A stretch of DNA of 52,192 nucleotides from an uncultured Actinomycetes bacterium (GTDB lineage: Bacteria > Actinomycetota > Actinomycetes > S36-B12 > CAIYMF01). How positions within the stretch are numbered: position 1 is the stretch's first letter; each line of letters opens with the position of its first letter. The DNA is taken from the NCBI GenBank assembly GCA_903918645.1, contig CAIXFH010000127.1, forward strand, positions 1 through 52,192. Direction: 5' to 3'. Made by a program: the position numbers and the translations under genes. The notes under the pieces are model-generated. The model was given only the letters and a program-made list of their open reading frames with translations, did not search any database and was not told the DNA's origin. Of this stretch, positions 27,737 through 36,590 are shown one piece after another.

Positions 27737-28134
27737 CTCGTCCTCGGTTCTGTGGTGCTGGGGTGGTGCGGTTGATCGGGCCTAGGTTGTAAATCAACTT
27801 CACTTGCGATCTATCGGGCACTTGCTATCCATCGGGCTCGTGCTATACATCGGGCTCGTGCTATGTATCGGGCTCGTGCTAGTTAGCTCGCTCTTGCTGA
27901 ACTATCACCACCGTGCCGGTGATGGTGGAGCAGTACAGTTCACAAACGTTTGGTGCTTCCCACAAATTCCGCGTGGGGCAAGCAAGCGGATTGTGCCTTA
28001 CTACGGCTCAGGTTGCGAGGCGCCCCACCGTATCCGTGTTTCGCGATCGTGGTGGGATGAGTCACACAACAGTCACGATGGAGCCGAACACCAGACCCTT
28101 CGCCCCTATCAGTCATGTACTCGGGAGATGCATT
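27737..28134. other. 398-bp intergenic region with tandem repeat and possible RNA structure
   Basis: It lies between the divergent DUF4193 and carbonic anhydrase-like genes and must hold both promoters. It contains the 18-bp tandem repeat at 27811-27896, a short hairpin ATCACC-8 nt-GGTGAT at about 27905-27925, and a long-range pairing GTGGGGC (27973-27979) with GCCCCAC (28022-28028). The plus-strand frame from 27804 has no recognisable protein beyond a hydrophobic stretch created by the repeat. Confidence 0.5.
27811..27896. repeat. 18-bp tandem repeat, three good copies plus two degenerate ends
   Basis: CTATCCATCGGGCTCGTG (27825-27842), CTATACATCGGGCTCGTG (27843-27860) and CTATGTATCGGGCTCGTG (27861-27878) differ only at two or three bases near the 5' end of the unit. 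A shortened copy precedes (27811-27824) and a decayed one follows (27879-27896). The unit is six codons long. Confidence 0.88.
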
Positions 28135-28656
28135 ATGCCGATCTACGCACTCGGTGATCGAGTTCCATCAATCCATCCGACGGCTTTCGTCCACCCAGAA
28201 GCAGTCATCATTGGGTCTGTCACCATCGGAGCGGAATCCTCCATTTGGCCCACTGCTGTTCTCAGAGGCGACACAAGCTTCATCGAAGTAGGCGATCGGA
28301 CTTCGATTCAGGACGGCACCGTGATCCATTGCACATCCGAACTGCCGACGAGGATCGGCAACGACTGTGTGGTTGGCCACAACGCGCATCTGGAAGGTTG
28401 CACGGTCGAGGATCACTGCCTGATCGGGTCCGGCTCGGTCGTCTTACACAAGGTGATCGTGCGAACCAGATCCCTAGTTGGGGCGAGCGCCCTTGTACCC
28501 AACGGAACTGAGGTGCCAACCGGAGCGATGGCACTGGGAGTCCCCTGCAAGATCAAACATGACGCGGTCGCCGATGGAGCATTCCAGTACGCGGTCGACA
28601 TGTATGTCGCTCGAGGCCACGAGTATCGCGCCACACTCAGGAGACTCGACTACTAG
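28135..28656 (+). CDS. Gamma-class carbonic anhydrase-like protein (hexapeptide-repeat)
   Basis: A 173-residue left-handed beta-helix protein. Hexapeptide repeats run from about residue 18 (AFVHPEAVIIGSVTIGAESS) to about 140, and the three metal-binding histidines of gamma carbonic anhydrases are in place: His in TVIHCTSE and the two in VVGHNAHLEG. A C-terminal helix follows. The family includes true carbonic anhydrases and acetyltransferase-like or maturation proteins (PaaY, CaiE), so activity is not certain. ATG at 28135 has GGGAG 7 bases upstream; the frame extends further but only into unmatched sequence. The gene is bracketed by two different tandem repeats. Confidence 0.88.
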   Translation: MPIYALGDRVPSIHPTAFVHPEAVIIGSVTIGAESSIWPTAVLRGDTSFIEVGDRTSIQDGTVIHCTSELPTRIGNDCVVGHNAHLEGCTVEDHCLIGSGSVVLHKVIVRTRSLVGASALVPNGTEVPTGAMALGVPCKIKHDAVADGAFQYAVDMYVARGHEYRATLRRLDY

Positions 28657-28692
28657 TCGGACGACTACTAATCGGTCGACTACTAGCTCATC
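28648..28692. repeat. 15-bp tandem repeat at the 3' end of the carbonic anhydrase-like gene
   Basis: GACTACTAGTCGGAC, GACTACTAATCGGTC and GACTACTAGCTCATC follow directly. The first unit supplies the last codons and the TAG stop of the gene, so the array seems to have grown from its 3' end. Confidence 0.85.
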
Positions 28693-28723
28693 GGGCAGTG
28701 CGCCTAGTACTAGATCCCGGGTA

Positions 28724-29578
28724 TTAGTTCGCTGGCCCAAACACGTCTGACGTCTCGTCGCTGTCAGCCCGCAATCTCGAGAGCTCGCCGTCAAGGATGG
28801 CGAACAAAGCTGGGCCCGCGGCGAGGATCATCTCTTCGCCAGGCTGGGCGCCACGCAATCCACCAAAGTGCCCGCCCGCCTCGGTGACGATCAGCCCACC
28901 GGCTGCGTAATCCCAGGCATGCGTGCCTCGTTCGTAGTAGGCATCGACGCGACCAGACGCCACCATGCACAGATCCACACTGCAGGCGCCGAGCCGGCGA
29001 GTGTCCCTGGCGCGGCGAACGATGTGCGAGAGCACTCGTGCCTGCGCCACACGGCGCTCGGCCGAATAACCAAACCCCGTCGCAATCAACGATTCGGCAA
29101 TACCCACCGGCTCATTAACTCGCAACTCATGGACTCCGCGCGCGTCATGTCGACGAGCCCCCTGGCCAAGGACGGCCACATAGGTCTCGCCTAGATCGGG
29201 CGAGTGAATGACCCCCACAACCGTGACACCATCAACCTCCACCGCGACCGAAACGCCCCAGGCCGCAATGCCATACAGGTAGTTGACCGTGCCGTCGATC
29301 GGATCGATGATCCACCGCACTCCAGTGGTGCTGACGCGCTCCGCACCTTCTTCGCCGAGCAGACCGTCATCGGGTCGTGCAGCGAGGATGCGTTCAACGA
29401 GCAAAGCCTCGACTCGCCGATCCATCTCGGTAACGATGTCGTCCGCTGACGATTTGGTGGCAGCGACCACGACACCTTCGAGCCGTCCGACGGAAGCCAA
29501 CTGGCCAGCCTCACAAGCAATGGTCACCGCGATTTCCCGCAGTTCGTCGAGCAAGGCTAGATCAGCAATGGAAGTCAT
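28724..29578 (-). CDS. suhB: Inositol monophosphatase family protein (SuhB-like)
   Basis: Mg-dependent sugar phosphatase; in actinobacteria it makes free inositol for phosphatidylinositol and mycothiol. The 284-residue protein has the metal-binding residues in LLGEEGAER, the signature WIIDPIDGTVNY and HAWDYAAGGLIVTEAGG. Length is typical. It corresponds by position to Rv2701c. It is 27 bases downstream of the ferrochelatase gene and probably cotranscribed with it. Other phosphoester substrates within the superfamily cannot be excluded. Confidence 0.92.
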   Translation of the reverse strand: MTSIADLALLDELREIAVTIACEAGQLASVGRLEGVVVAATKSSADDIVTEMDRRVEALLVERILAARPDDGLLGEEGAERVSTTGVRWIIDPIDGTVNYLYGIAAWGVSVAVEVDGVTVVGVIHSPDLGETYVAVLGQGARRHDARGVHELRVNEPVGIAESLIATGFGYSAERRVAQARVLSHIVRRARDTRRLGACSVDLCMVASGRVDAYYERGTHAWDYAAGGLIVTEAGGHFGGLRGAQPGEEMILAAGPALFAILDGELSRLRADSDETSDVFGPAN

Positions 29579-29605
29579 AAGCGCATCCTCGCGTATGGAG
29601 GTTAA

Positions 29606-30688
29606 TCAGTCGCTGCCGCAGCAGGCTGGCTTGCTACCTCGTGGATTCGGGCAACAGTTCGCCGGACACACGTCATGCATGGGACCTAGCGTCGATAGTG
29701 CTCGGGCATCGGAAAGCCCGACGCGTTCGAGTACAAGTTCGCGCACCATCGCAACAAAGCGCGGGTCCGTGCCAACGGTGGCGGCTCGGACTGTAGGCAA
29801 CCCAATCTCGCTGGCGTGGTCGAGTGCGACCGTATCGAGATCCCACACAACCTCCATATGATCGCTGACAAAGCCGATCGGAACCATGATTACTCCGGGT
29901 ACGCCACGGGCTCGGAGCTCGCTGAGGTGATCGCTGATATCGGGCTCAAGCCAAGGGATATTGGGCGCGCCTGATCGCGACTGATAGACCAGATCCCACT
30001 CCGGATCAAGAGAGGAACGTTGCCCAGAAGCGGCAGCAATCAACGCTGCCGCGGCCTTGTGCTGTTGGACGTAGCCGTCGCCGTCGGGGCCCGACTCCGT
30101 GGCAGTGGTCGTCGGGATGCTGTGTGTGGTGAAGACCAGACGTGCGCCCTCGACTCCGAGCCTGGACGAAGCAGTCACCACTGCATCGATCATCGGTTCG
30201 ATGAAACCGGGATGATCGAAGTAGTGACGCACCTTGTCCAGACGGGGAGCCGGGCCCAGGCCATCTGCCGCGACGATGTCGAGTGCCTCGGCCAGGTTTT
30301 CGCGGTATTGACGGCAACCTGAGTACGACGAATATGCGCTGGTGACGAAGCAGAGTGCAGAACCAACACCGTCGTCCCTCATCTGTCGGAGAGCATCGAC
30401 AAGGTAGGGATCCCAATTGCGATTGCCCCAATAGACGGGGAGATCGAGTTCTGCGCCGTCGAAGTCCGCGTTTAGCGCCGCCAAGAACTCGCGGTTCTGA
30501 CCGTTGATGGGTGAAACACCACCAAAGGCGGAGTAGTGCGCGCCGACCTCGACTAGGCGTTCACGGGGAATCCCGCGACCCCGGGTCACGTTCTCGAGGA
30601 ACGGCACAACATCGCCTGGCCCCTCAGGCCCCCCGAAAGACACGAGCAGGACGGCGTCGTATGAACCGCGCGGGCCGGTGATTGTCAT
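29606..30688 (-). CDS. hemH: Ferrochelatase HemH/CpfC with C-terminal iron-sulfur cysteines
   Basis: Inserts ferrous iron into coproporphyrin III (coproporphyrin-dependent pathway; HemQ at 0.7 kb finishes the job). The 360-residue protein starts [15 protein letters not shown], has [34 protein letters not shown], the metal-site histidine in FTTHSIPT, and [14 protein letters not shown]. The internal Cys in SYSGC and the C-terminal CPANCC cysteines match the ligands of the [2Fe-2S] cluster of actinobacterial ferrochelatases; an extra CC sits at the end. The ATG immediately follows a 26-base inverted repeat, leaving almost no room for a normal ribosome binding site. Confidence 0.94.
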   Translation of the reverse strand: MTITGPRGSYDAVLLVSFGGPEGPGDVVPFLENVTRGRGIPRERLVEVGAHYSAFGGVSPINGQNREFLAALNADFDGAELDLPVYWGNRNWDPYLVDALRQMRDDGVGSALCFVTSAYSSYSGCRQYRENLAEALDIVAADGLGPAPRLDKVRHYFDHPGFIEPMIDAVVTASSRLGVEGARLVFTTHSIPTTTATESGPDGDGYVQQHKAAAALIAAASGQRSSLDPEWDLVYQSRSGAPNIPWLEPDISDHLSELRARGVPGVIMVPIGFVSDHMEVVWDLDTVALDHASEIGLPTVRAATVGTDPRFVAMVRELVLERVGLSDARALSTLGPMHDVCPANCCPNPRGSKPACCGSD

Positions 30689-30714
30689 GCCCTGATCTTG
30701 GCAAGCATCAGGGC
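30689..30714 (-). promoter_or_regulatory. 26-bp inverted repeat touching the hemH start codon
   Basis: GCCCTGAT (30689-30696) and ATCAGGGC (30707-30714) are perfect 8-bp arms with a 10-base spacer that is itself partly palindromic (CTTGGCAAG). It ends at the base before the hemH ATG. It could be an operator between the divergent hemH and MFS genes or an RNA hairpin that controls initiation. Confidence 0.55.
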
Positions 30715-30764
30715 CGAGTGCACGTTGACTAACTGGAACGACGAAAGGTCGATACCGTCGGGGG

Positions 30765-31979
30765 GTGATGTCCACGTATGGCGAGCTGCTGCGCGTTCCC
30801 GGCGCCTGGCGTTTTAGCTCAGCCGGCTTCATTGCTCGACTCCCCATGTCGATGCTGGGCCTCGGTGTGGTGCTGTTCATCACACTCCAAGGCCATTCAT
30901 ATGCCCTTGCCGGAGCCGTCTCCGCCTCTGGCGCGCTGATCAACTCGTTTTGCGGACCGTTTCTGTCGAGGCGGATCGATCGCCTAGGTCAGCATCGGGT
31001 CCTACCAATCGCCGCGGCTATCTCGATCTCGTTCCAGGTCGTGTTCATCGTGTTGGTACTCCACAACGCGCCGATCTGGACATGGTTCCTCACGTGGTGC
31101 CTTGGAGACGCCTTCATCCCCAACGTCGGTTCGCTGATCCGCGCCCGTTGGGCTGCAGTCCTAAGCGATGTAGCTTCCGTTCGTTCTGCCTTTGCGTTCG
31201 AGTCGGTAATCGACGAACTCGTCTTCATCACGGGTCCGCCCGTTGCCACGTTCCTGGCCATCGGAGTGACCGATTACGCATCGGTCGTCGCCAGCATGAT
31301 CTTGCTCGCCACCGGAACGATGTTCCTTGTCCCCCAGCGGGCCACGGAACCACCACTCTCTGGCCCCGAGCACCACGAAGGCCGTGCCGCAATCCTGACG
31401 CCCGGGATCCCCTTGGTGAGTGCGGTTCTGCTGCTGGTCGGCGTGCTGTTTGGTGCATTCGAAGTGGGCACCGTCGCGTTCGCCGACGAGGCTGGACAGC
31501 CAGGCGCCACCGGCATCTTGATCGCGGTCTACTCGATCGGCTCCGCCGTCGCGGGACTCACGTTGGGATCGCTGCACCTGCGGCTACCACTGCCGCGCCA
31601 ATTCCTCCTGGCGATGGTGTTCTTGTCGCTCTCGTCGCTACCGATCCCGTTCATCCACCAGGTGTGGGTACTCGGCGTCGTCGGCATGGTGATGGGTCTG
31701 GGGGTCTCGCCCGTGCTGATCACGGGCTTCGGTCTCGCCGAGGAACTCGTGCCGTCCGAACGACTTACCGAAGGTCTCACAGTTGTCGGCGCGGGGATCG
31801 GAATCGGTTTCGCGGTTGGGTCATCGTTGGCCGGATACGTGATCGATAGATCCGGCGCCTCGGCCGCATTCGTGGTGCTCGCGATCGCCGGTCTGCTCGG
31901 GGCAGCACTTGCCTTGCTCGGCACTCGCAATCTCAATCGCGCCTACAAACTCGCTCATGTTGACCCGGTTGCGACCTAG
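30765..31979 (+). CDS. MFS transporter
   Basis: A 404-residue inner membrane transporter with about 12 transmembrane helices, typical major facilitator length, and the inter-helix 2-3 motif in the form [11 protein letters not shown]. The central loop (about 190-205) is hydrophilic. Substrate is unknown; homologues are commonly seen next to hemH or sepH in actinobacteria. The start is either GTG at 30765 or the adjacent ATG at 30768. It is divergent from hemH across 76 bases. Confidence 0.87.
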   Translation: MMSTYGELLRVPGAWRFSSAGFIARLPMSMLGLGVVLFITLQGHSYALAGAVSASGALINSFCGPFLSRRIDRLGQHRVLPIAAAISISFQVVFIVLVLHNAPIWTWFLTWCLGDAFIPNVGSLIRARWAAVLSDVASVRSAFAFESVIDELVFITGPPVATFLAIGVTDYASVVASMILLATGTMFLVPQRATEPPLSGPEHHEGRAAILTPGIPLVSAVLLLVGVLFGAFEVGTVAFADEAGQPGATGILIAVYSIGSAVAGLTLGSLHLRLPLPRQFLLAMVFLSLSSLPIPFIHQVWVLGVVGMVMGLGVSPVLITGFGLAEELVPSERLTEGLTVVGAGIGIGFAVGSSLAGYVIDRSGASAAFVVLAIAGLLGAALALLGTRNLNRAYKLAHVDPVAT

Positions 31980-32128
31980 CCTGCCCGGCAGCCCCTAACG
32001 AAGCCGGCTTATCACCAGTGCCATTACCGCGTGGCGGTGCTCGCATCGCACGTCGCTGAGGGTGAGACTGTGGACTACCTGACGTCCCCGACAGGGCTAG
32101 CGGCCACGGGACGGGCGAGGAGGAGGTC

Positions 32129-33100
32129 ATGCGCGAACTCACGGTCATCGGTCTGTCCGACGACGGAGCATCTCTAATGCTCGGTAGCACCGACGGCGCC
32201 CGATTCAGCGTCCCGCTCGATGATCGTCTTGACGCTCTCGTGCGACGAGACCGCAGCCGTCATGGCGTGGGTGACGTCGCACTCGAAGGCACCTCGCCCA
32301 AGGACATTCAGCAGCGCATCCGCCACGGCCAGAGCCCCGAGGACATCTCATTGGGCAGCGAGATCCCCATGGAACGGGTTCTGCGATTTGCTGGGCCGGT
32401 TATCGCTGAGCGGCAACACATGGCGAGCCAGGCGCGGGCGGTCGAGATCCGCGACGCAGGCGGTGACCGCACACTCGAGGACGCCGTAATCCTGGCGCTC
32501 ACTCAAGGTGGCGCCGACATCGAGGCCCTCGAGTGGGACGCCTGGCGTCGCGACGACGGCCGATGGTCGCTCTTGGTGTCTTGGGATCCGGTCGATTCGG
32601 TGGCTGACGGAGCAACAGCGGCGCTGTGGACCTATGACCCGGCCGGCCGCATGATCCAGCCCGATGATCCTGCAAGTGCGTGGATCATCGGCGACCGACG
32701 CATCCATTCGACAATCGCTCGAGCAAACCCTTCGGTCGATAACCGCGGGCGGCCACTGCTCACAGCCGTACCGAGTGAGACGGATGCCTGGACCGATGAT
32801 CTTGACGACCACGATGCGGCTATCACCGCGATCGTGGAACGTGATTCCGGTGCCCAGATCCTCGGCCTCGTAGACCTTTCCGATCGGCCTCCCGCGGAGC
32901 CTGACGACATCACACCGCTGGACGATCTATTTCACACGATGCCCGGACTAGTTCAACCCGAGCCGCGGCGAGGTCGGCGCAAGCCCACTCGTCGCACCCC
33001 GGCAGCCGAGGGTGATGTGGAGAAGGGCTCGAAGAGCCGAGCCTCCGTTCCGAGTTGGGACGAGATCCTGTTCGGCAAGGGCCAGCAACCCGACCCGTGA
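32129..33100 (+). CDS. sepH: Septation protein SepH (DUF3071)
   Basis: Actinobacterial cell division protein; in Streptomyces and mycobacteria SepH binds FtsZ and promotes filament assembly. The 323-residue protein has the conserved N-terminal DUF3071 domain (about 1-170: RELTVIGLSDDGASLML, SPKDIQQRIRHGQSPEDIS with the helix-turn-helix-like part, and ALEWDAWRRDDGRWSLLVSW), a disordered acidic/basic linker and the C-terminal signature VPSWDEILFG. A strong ribosome binding site GAGGAGG lies a few bases before the ATG. It is convergent with the DUF5998 gene. Confidence 0.92.
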   Translation: MRELTVIGLSDDGASLMLGSTDGARFSVPLDDRLDALVRRDRSRHGVGDVALEGTSPKDIQQRIRHGQSPEDISLGSEIPMERVLRFAGPVIAERQHMASQARAVEIRDAGGDRTLEDAVILALTQGGADIEALEWDAWRRDDGRWSLLVSWDPVDSVADGATAALWTYDPAGRMIQPDDPASAWIIGDRRIHSTIARANPSVDNRGRPLLTAVPSETDAWTDDLDDHDAAITAIVERDSGAQILGLVDLSDRPPAEPDDITPLDDLFHTMPGLVQPEPRRGRRKPTRRTPAAEGDVEKGSKSRASVPSWDEILFGKGQQPDP

Positions 33101-33107
33101 CCGCCCG

Positions 33108-33710
33108 CTAGCGCGTGCGCTGAGCTGTGGCCTGTGACAGCGCCGCTGCGAATGTCAACGCCTGAGCCACAACTTCGGCTCCATCAGCGGCTTCCGAGAC
33201 TCGCAGCGCAAGATCGTCATTTGATGCAGTGCCCGTGTAGCCGTGGTCGGCCTCGCAGTGGGGATCTCCACAAGCAGCTGGCTCAAGATCGATGCGGCTC
33301 ACCGCACCCCATCCGATGGTCAGAACCGCCTCGCGTACGGGCATGCCCTGCCGGTGGGCGGCGGCGTCGGCTGCGACCCGCGTAACTACAACCGAATCAA
33401 TGCGTTCGATGCGAACAGCTTCAGTGGATGCGGTGGCGTAGGCAGTGGTGGACGTCTCATCAGCTGGGTGCTCGTCGGTGTGGCCGACGATAAGCCGAGT
33501 GGGAGTTAGTGCAAGCACCGTGACGTGCCGTCGAAGCTCATCGTGGTCGAACGTGGCCTCATGATGGACGACGTAGGACAGCACTGGCTCATTTGCAAGC
33601 GCGGTGTCCAACGTATCGCTCACCAACTCGGGGTAATACCCACTGCGCTCGATATCGGCGCGCAGTAAGGGCGCGAGGGTGTCATTCACATCGCTAGACA
33701 TAGCGCTCAT
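33108..33710 (-). CDS. DUF5998 family protein
   Basis: A 200-residue soluble protein of an actinobacterial family without known function. Recognisable parts are LRADIERSGYYPELVSDTLD, VVHHEATFDHDELRRHVTVL, LTPTRLIVGHTDEHPAD, SVVVTRVA, and CGDPHCEADHGYTG, which contains two cysteines and two histidines that could bind a metal. It ends 8 bases after sepH, convergent, and starts 59 bases downstream of the GNAT-acyl-CoA synthetase gene, so it may be cotranscribed with it. Confidence 0.86.
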   Translation of the reverse strand: MSAMSSDVNDTLAPLLRADIERSGYYPELVSDTLDTALANEPVLSYVVHHEATFDHDELRRHVTVLALTPTRLIVGHTDEHPADETSTTAYATASTEAVRIERIDSVVVTRVAADAAAHRQGMPVREAVLTIGWGAVSRIDLEPAACGDPHCEADHGYTGTASNDDLALRVSEAADGAEVVAQALTFAAALSQATAQRTR

Positions 33711-33769
33711 CCTCGCACCCCGAGCCCCACATCACACCAGGGTGTCCTTACTGACTGTCTTCGCTGAGC

Positions 33770-36448
33770 TCAGAGACGACGCACATCGGGGTCTACGCGC
33801 CCCGTCGGGAGCCGGAGGACCGCGCGCGCACCGAGCACTGCAAGGCCCTGACCAGCAACGATCACCGGATCGAGCCGCAGGTCGGCGAGTTCAGGGACAT
33901 CGTCGGCGAGGAGTCCAATCCGGATGAGCAGATCTTCCAGCGCTAGCCGATCTACCGGCGGAGTGCCGCCATGACCGGCCAAGATTGGTGCGGCCCCAGG
34001 TGCATCGACGAGTTCGTGTGCCTCGATGTCGGTCAGCGGCGGGATCCGATAACCCCGATCCCCCAATAACTCAGGCACTATCCCAGCGAGCCCAAAGGAC
34101 ACCACCGGGCCAAAAAGCGGGTCCTCAACCGAACCGACAACACAAGCAACGCCCGGTGCGGCCATCCGTTGCACTGCGATCTGTCGCGCGGCTTGAGGAT
34201 CAAGCATCCCCACCATCGACGCAAACGAGGTACGAATCTCGTCCCCATTCTCAATGTTGAGACGCAGGCCGCCCAGATCGGTACGTGAGGTGAACCTTGG
34301 GTCCAAGGTCTTGAGCGCAACCGGATATCCAAGTTGATCTGCAGCAGCAACAGCCTCATCTGCCGTCAGCGCCTGGATCGACGGCCACACCGTGATGCCA
34401 TATGCAGCAAGCAGTGATGTGAGCGGGTCGTCGCGCAACGCGACGAGTTCGACCGGCGCCTCGTTATCACCTAGCACTCGATCGACTATCACGTGAGCGT
34501 CTGCTGATGAGACCTCAAGATCTGGGACCTGCCCTAAGGGCCGCGCGCGCCACTCGGCATAGCGGGTTACCCGACGCAGTGCTCGCAGAGCATCCTCCAC
34601 TGCGCCGAAGAAAGGAACCGAGCTGGGCCCGAGGGCGGAAACAGTCGGGGGCAGCAGGCCGCTCTCTTCATCAGCGGCGACCAGCACTGCCACCACTGGC
34701 TTGCTCGCCGCTTGAGCAGCATTCGCTATCGCCTGCTCCCATGCCCGACCGCCGCCTCCGAGAATGGGGACATGGGCGACGAGCACCGAATCCGTCGCCG
34801 AGTCGTTGATGGCGAACTCAAGCGCCTGGGCCAACTCTTCGGCTGAACAGTCGTGCCGCAGGTTCAGCGGCTCGCTGGCCAACTCAAGATCAGCCGTGTC
34901 GCAGGCATCCTTAGCCAGCACCGTAAGGGCTACCGAGTTACTGACGATGGCCAACTTGCGACCCCGCGGAAGTGGTTGGTAGGCAAGCAACCCGGCCACA
35001 TCGAACAACTCGCCCACTGTGTCAGTCTCGATGACCCCTGACTGTGCAAACATCGAGTCAATCGCCGCTACCGGCAGCGTGGTGCGTCGCACAGTGTGTC
35101 CAAGTGGATAGGCCTGAGTAGATCTACCAGTTCGCATTGCCACCACCGGCTTCGTACGTGAGAGTCGACGCGCGATGCGGGTGAACTTGCGCGGATTGCC
35201 AACGCTCTCCAGATACAGCAACACGACATCTGTAGCCGGGTCGTCCTCCCAGTACTGCAACATGTCATTGCCCGAGATGTCCGCTCGGTTTCCGGCACTG
35301 ACGAAGGTCGACACTCCAAGTCGGCGTCGTGCAGCTCGCGCCAAGATTGCACCGCCCAGAGCGCCACTCTGGCAGAAGAACCCAATGGGGCCGCGGGTAG
35401 GTAGGCGCGGCGCCAGCGACGCGTTCATCGATATGGCCGGATCCGTGTTGACGATGCCTAGGGCGTTGGGACCCACCACGCGCATGCCATTGCCGCGCGC
35501 TTGTCTAACGAGGGCCCGCTGTCGCTCAACACCATCTGCCCCGGCCTCGGCGAACCCGCTGGAGATGATCAGCAGCCCGGCGACATGGGCCGCGGCCGAA
35601 TCGTCGACAACGTCTGGCACTTGGTCAGCGGGTACAGAAAGCAGTGCCAGTGTCGGAGTCTGGGGAATCTCGCGCACCGATGCGTACGTATCGACGTCGA
35701 GGATTCGCACACCATCCGCAGCCGCAGATCGGTTGACAGCACTGATCTTTCCGGTGAAACCGCCATCGATGAGGTGCTGTAGAAGTTCGTGCCCGACCGA
35801 CCCTTGATCACGGCCAGCACCTACGACGACGATCGACGAAGGCGCCACCACCGATGCAACACTGCGAGCCTCGGCACGATGCTCGCGGGCGACACGTACC
35901 GCGATCGATGCCTCGGTTGGTTCGATATCGAAGGAAAGCATCACCACGCCGTCTTCGATATGGGCATTGGTGGTGTAGCCAGCTTCACGAAAAGTCGCGA
36001 GCATCCGTCTGTTCTGCGGCAGCACTTCAGCGACAAAGCGCTGGACGCCACGTTCACGAGCGGCTGCCGCCAGGTGCTCGAGGAGCACCGACCCGAGCCC
36101 ACGTCCCTGGTGGTCATCGCGCACTACGAAGGCGACCTCGGCCTCAGTTGGATTGATCCGGTCGTACCGGCCGACCCCGACAAGTTCGGCCCCAATGGTC
36201 GCCACAAACGCCACGCGATCGCTGTGATCGACCTGGGTGAAGCGAGCGATGTCGCGGGCGGTCAGCGTGGGATAAGGGGTGAAGAATCGGAAATAGACAG
36301 TTTCGTCAGAGAGCGCTTGATGAAACGTGGCCAGCCGTTCGGCATCGTCAGCCCGGATCGGGCGCAGCCGCACTGGCCGTCCGTCGCGAAGTGCCACATC
36401 AGCTTCCCAGTGTGCCGGCGCCGAGTGCTTCACCATATCCACGCTCAC
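33770..36448 (-). CDS. GNAT acetyltransferase fused to ADP-forming acyl-CoA synthetase-like domains (Pat-type)
   Basis: An 892-residue bifunctional protein. The N-terminal GNAT domain (about 25-190) has RPIRADDAERLATFHQAL and the acetyl-CoA loop DDHQGRGLGSVLLEHL. Then follow a CoA-binding Rossmann domain (VVVGAGRDQGSVGHELL), a succinyl-CoA ligase-like domain (GFFCQSGALGGAILARAA) and a C-terminal ATP-grasp domain. Enzymes of this class acetylate lysines, for example of acetyl-CoA synthetase. The loop that in active ADP-forming synthetases carries the phospho-histidine reads GHTVRRTTLP instead of SHTGALAG, so the synthetase part may be inactive or regulatory. GTG at 36448 is chosen for the GGAAGG 6 bases upstream. 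The GNAT-first order is the actinobacterial form. Confidence 0.88.
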   Translation of the reverse strand: MSVDMVKHSAPAHWEADVALRDGRPVRLRPIRADDAERLATFHQALSDETVYFRFFTPYPTLTARDIARFTQVDHSDRVAFVATIGAELVGVGRYDRINPTEAEVAFVVRDDHQGRGLGSVLLEHLAAAARERGVQRFVAEVLPQNRRMLATFREAGYTTNAHIEDGVVMLSFDIEPTEASIAVRVAREHRAEARSVASVVAPSSIVVVGAGRDQGSVGHELLQHLIDGGFTGKISAVNRSAAADGVRILDVDTYASVREIPQTPTLALLSVPADQVPDVVDDSAAAHVAGLLIISSGFAEAGADGVERQRALVRQARGNGMRVVGPNALGIVNTDPAISMNASLAPRLPTRGPIGFFCQSGALGGAILARAARRRLGVSTFVSAGNRADISGNDMLQYWEDDPATDVVLLYLESVGNPRKFTRIARRLSRTKPVVAMRTGRSTQAYPLGHTVRRTTLPVAAIDSMFAQSGVIETDTVGELFDVAGLLAYQPLPRGRKLAIVSNSVALTVLAKDACDTADLELASEPLNLRHDCSAEELAQALEFAINDSATDSVLVAHVPILGGGGRAWEQAIANAAQAASKPVVAVLVAADEESGLLPPTVSALGPSSVPFFGAVEDALRALRRVTRYAEWRARPLGQVPDLEVSSADAHVIVDRVLGDNEAPVELVALRDDPLTSLLAAYGITVWPSIQALTADEAVAAADQLGYPVALKTLDPRFTSRTDLGGLRLNIENGDEIRTSFASMVGMLDPQAARQIAVQRMAAPGVACVVGSVEDPLFGPVVSFGLAGIVPELLGDRGYRIPPLTDIEAHELVDAPGAAPILAGHGGTPPVDRLALEDLLIRIGLLADDVPELADLRLDPVIVAGQGLAVLGARAVLRLPTGRVDPDVRRL

Positions 36449-36514
36449 AACGTACCTTCCATCACGATGCGAACCGGTCCATGCGAGGTATGTGGCTCGA
36501 CACACCCCGTAAGA

Positions 36515-36553
36515 GGTGCCCCATGCGCCTGCGGGCGCGATGATGGGGGCACC
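36515..36553. promoter_or_regulatory. Nested inverted repeat between the GNAT-synthetase and parC genes
   Basis: GGTGCCCCAT (36515-36524) pairs with ATGGGGGCACC (36543-36553) with one bulged base, and GCGC-6 nt-GCGC sits inside. It lies in the divergent promoter region, 38 bases before the parC ATG; it could be an operator or leader hairpin. Confidence 0.45.
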
Positions 36554-36590
36554 CTGCCCGCCCGCTTCACGTTAGGGAGCTCCACTCCCC

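Noticed and set aside
27804-28157. 117-codon plus-strand frame over the tandem repeat
   Set aside because: Apart from the repeat-made hydrophobic part it has no family similarity, no good ribosome binding site and runs into the carbonic anhydrase-like gene in another frame; kept only as a finding.
30950-31849. 299-codon frame within the MFS gene
   Set aside because: Arg/His-rich shadow frame typical of high-GC coding DNA; the MFS frame has clear membrane segments.
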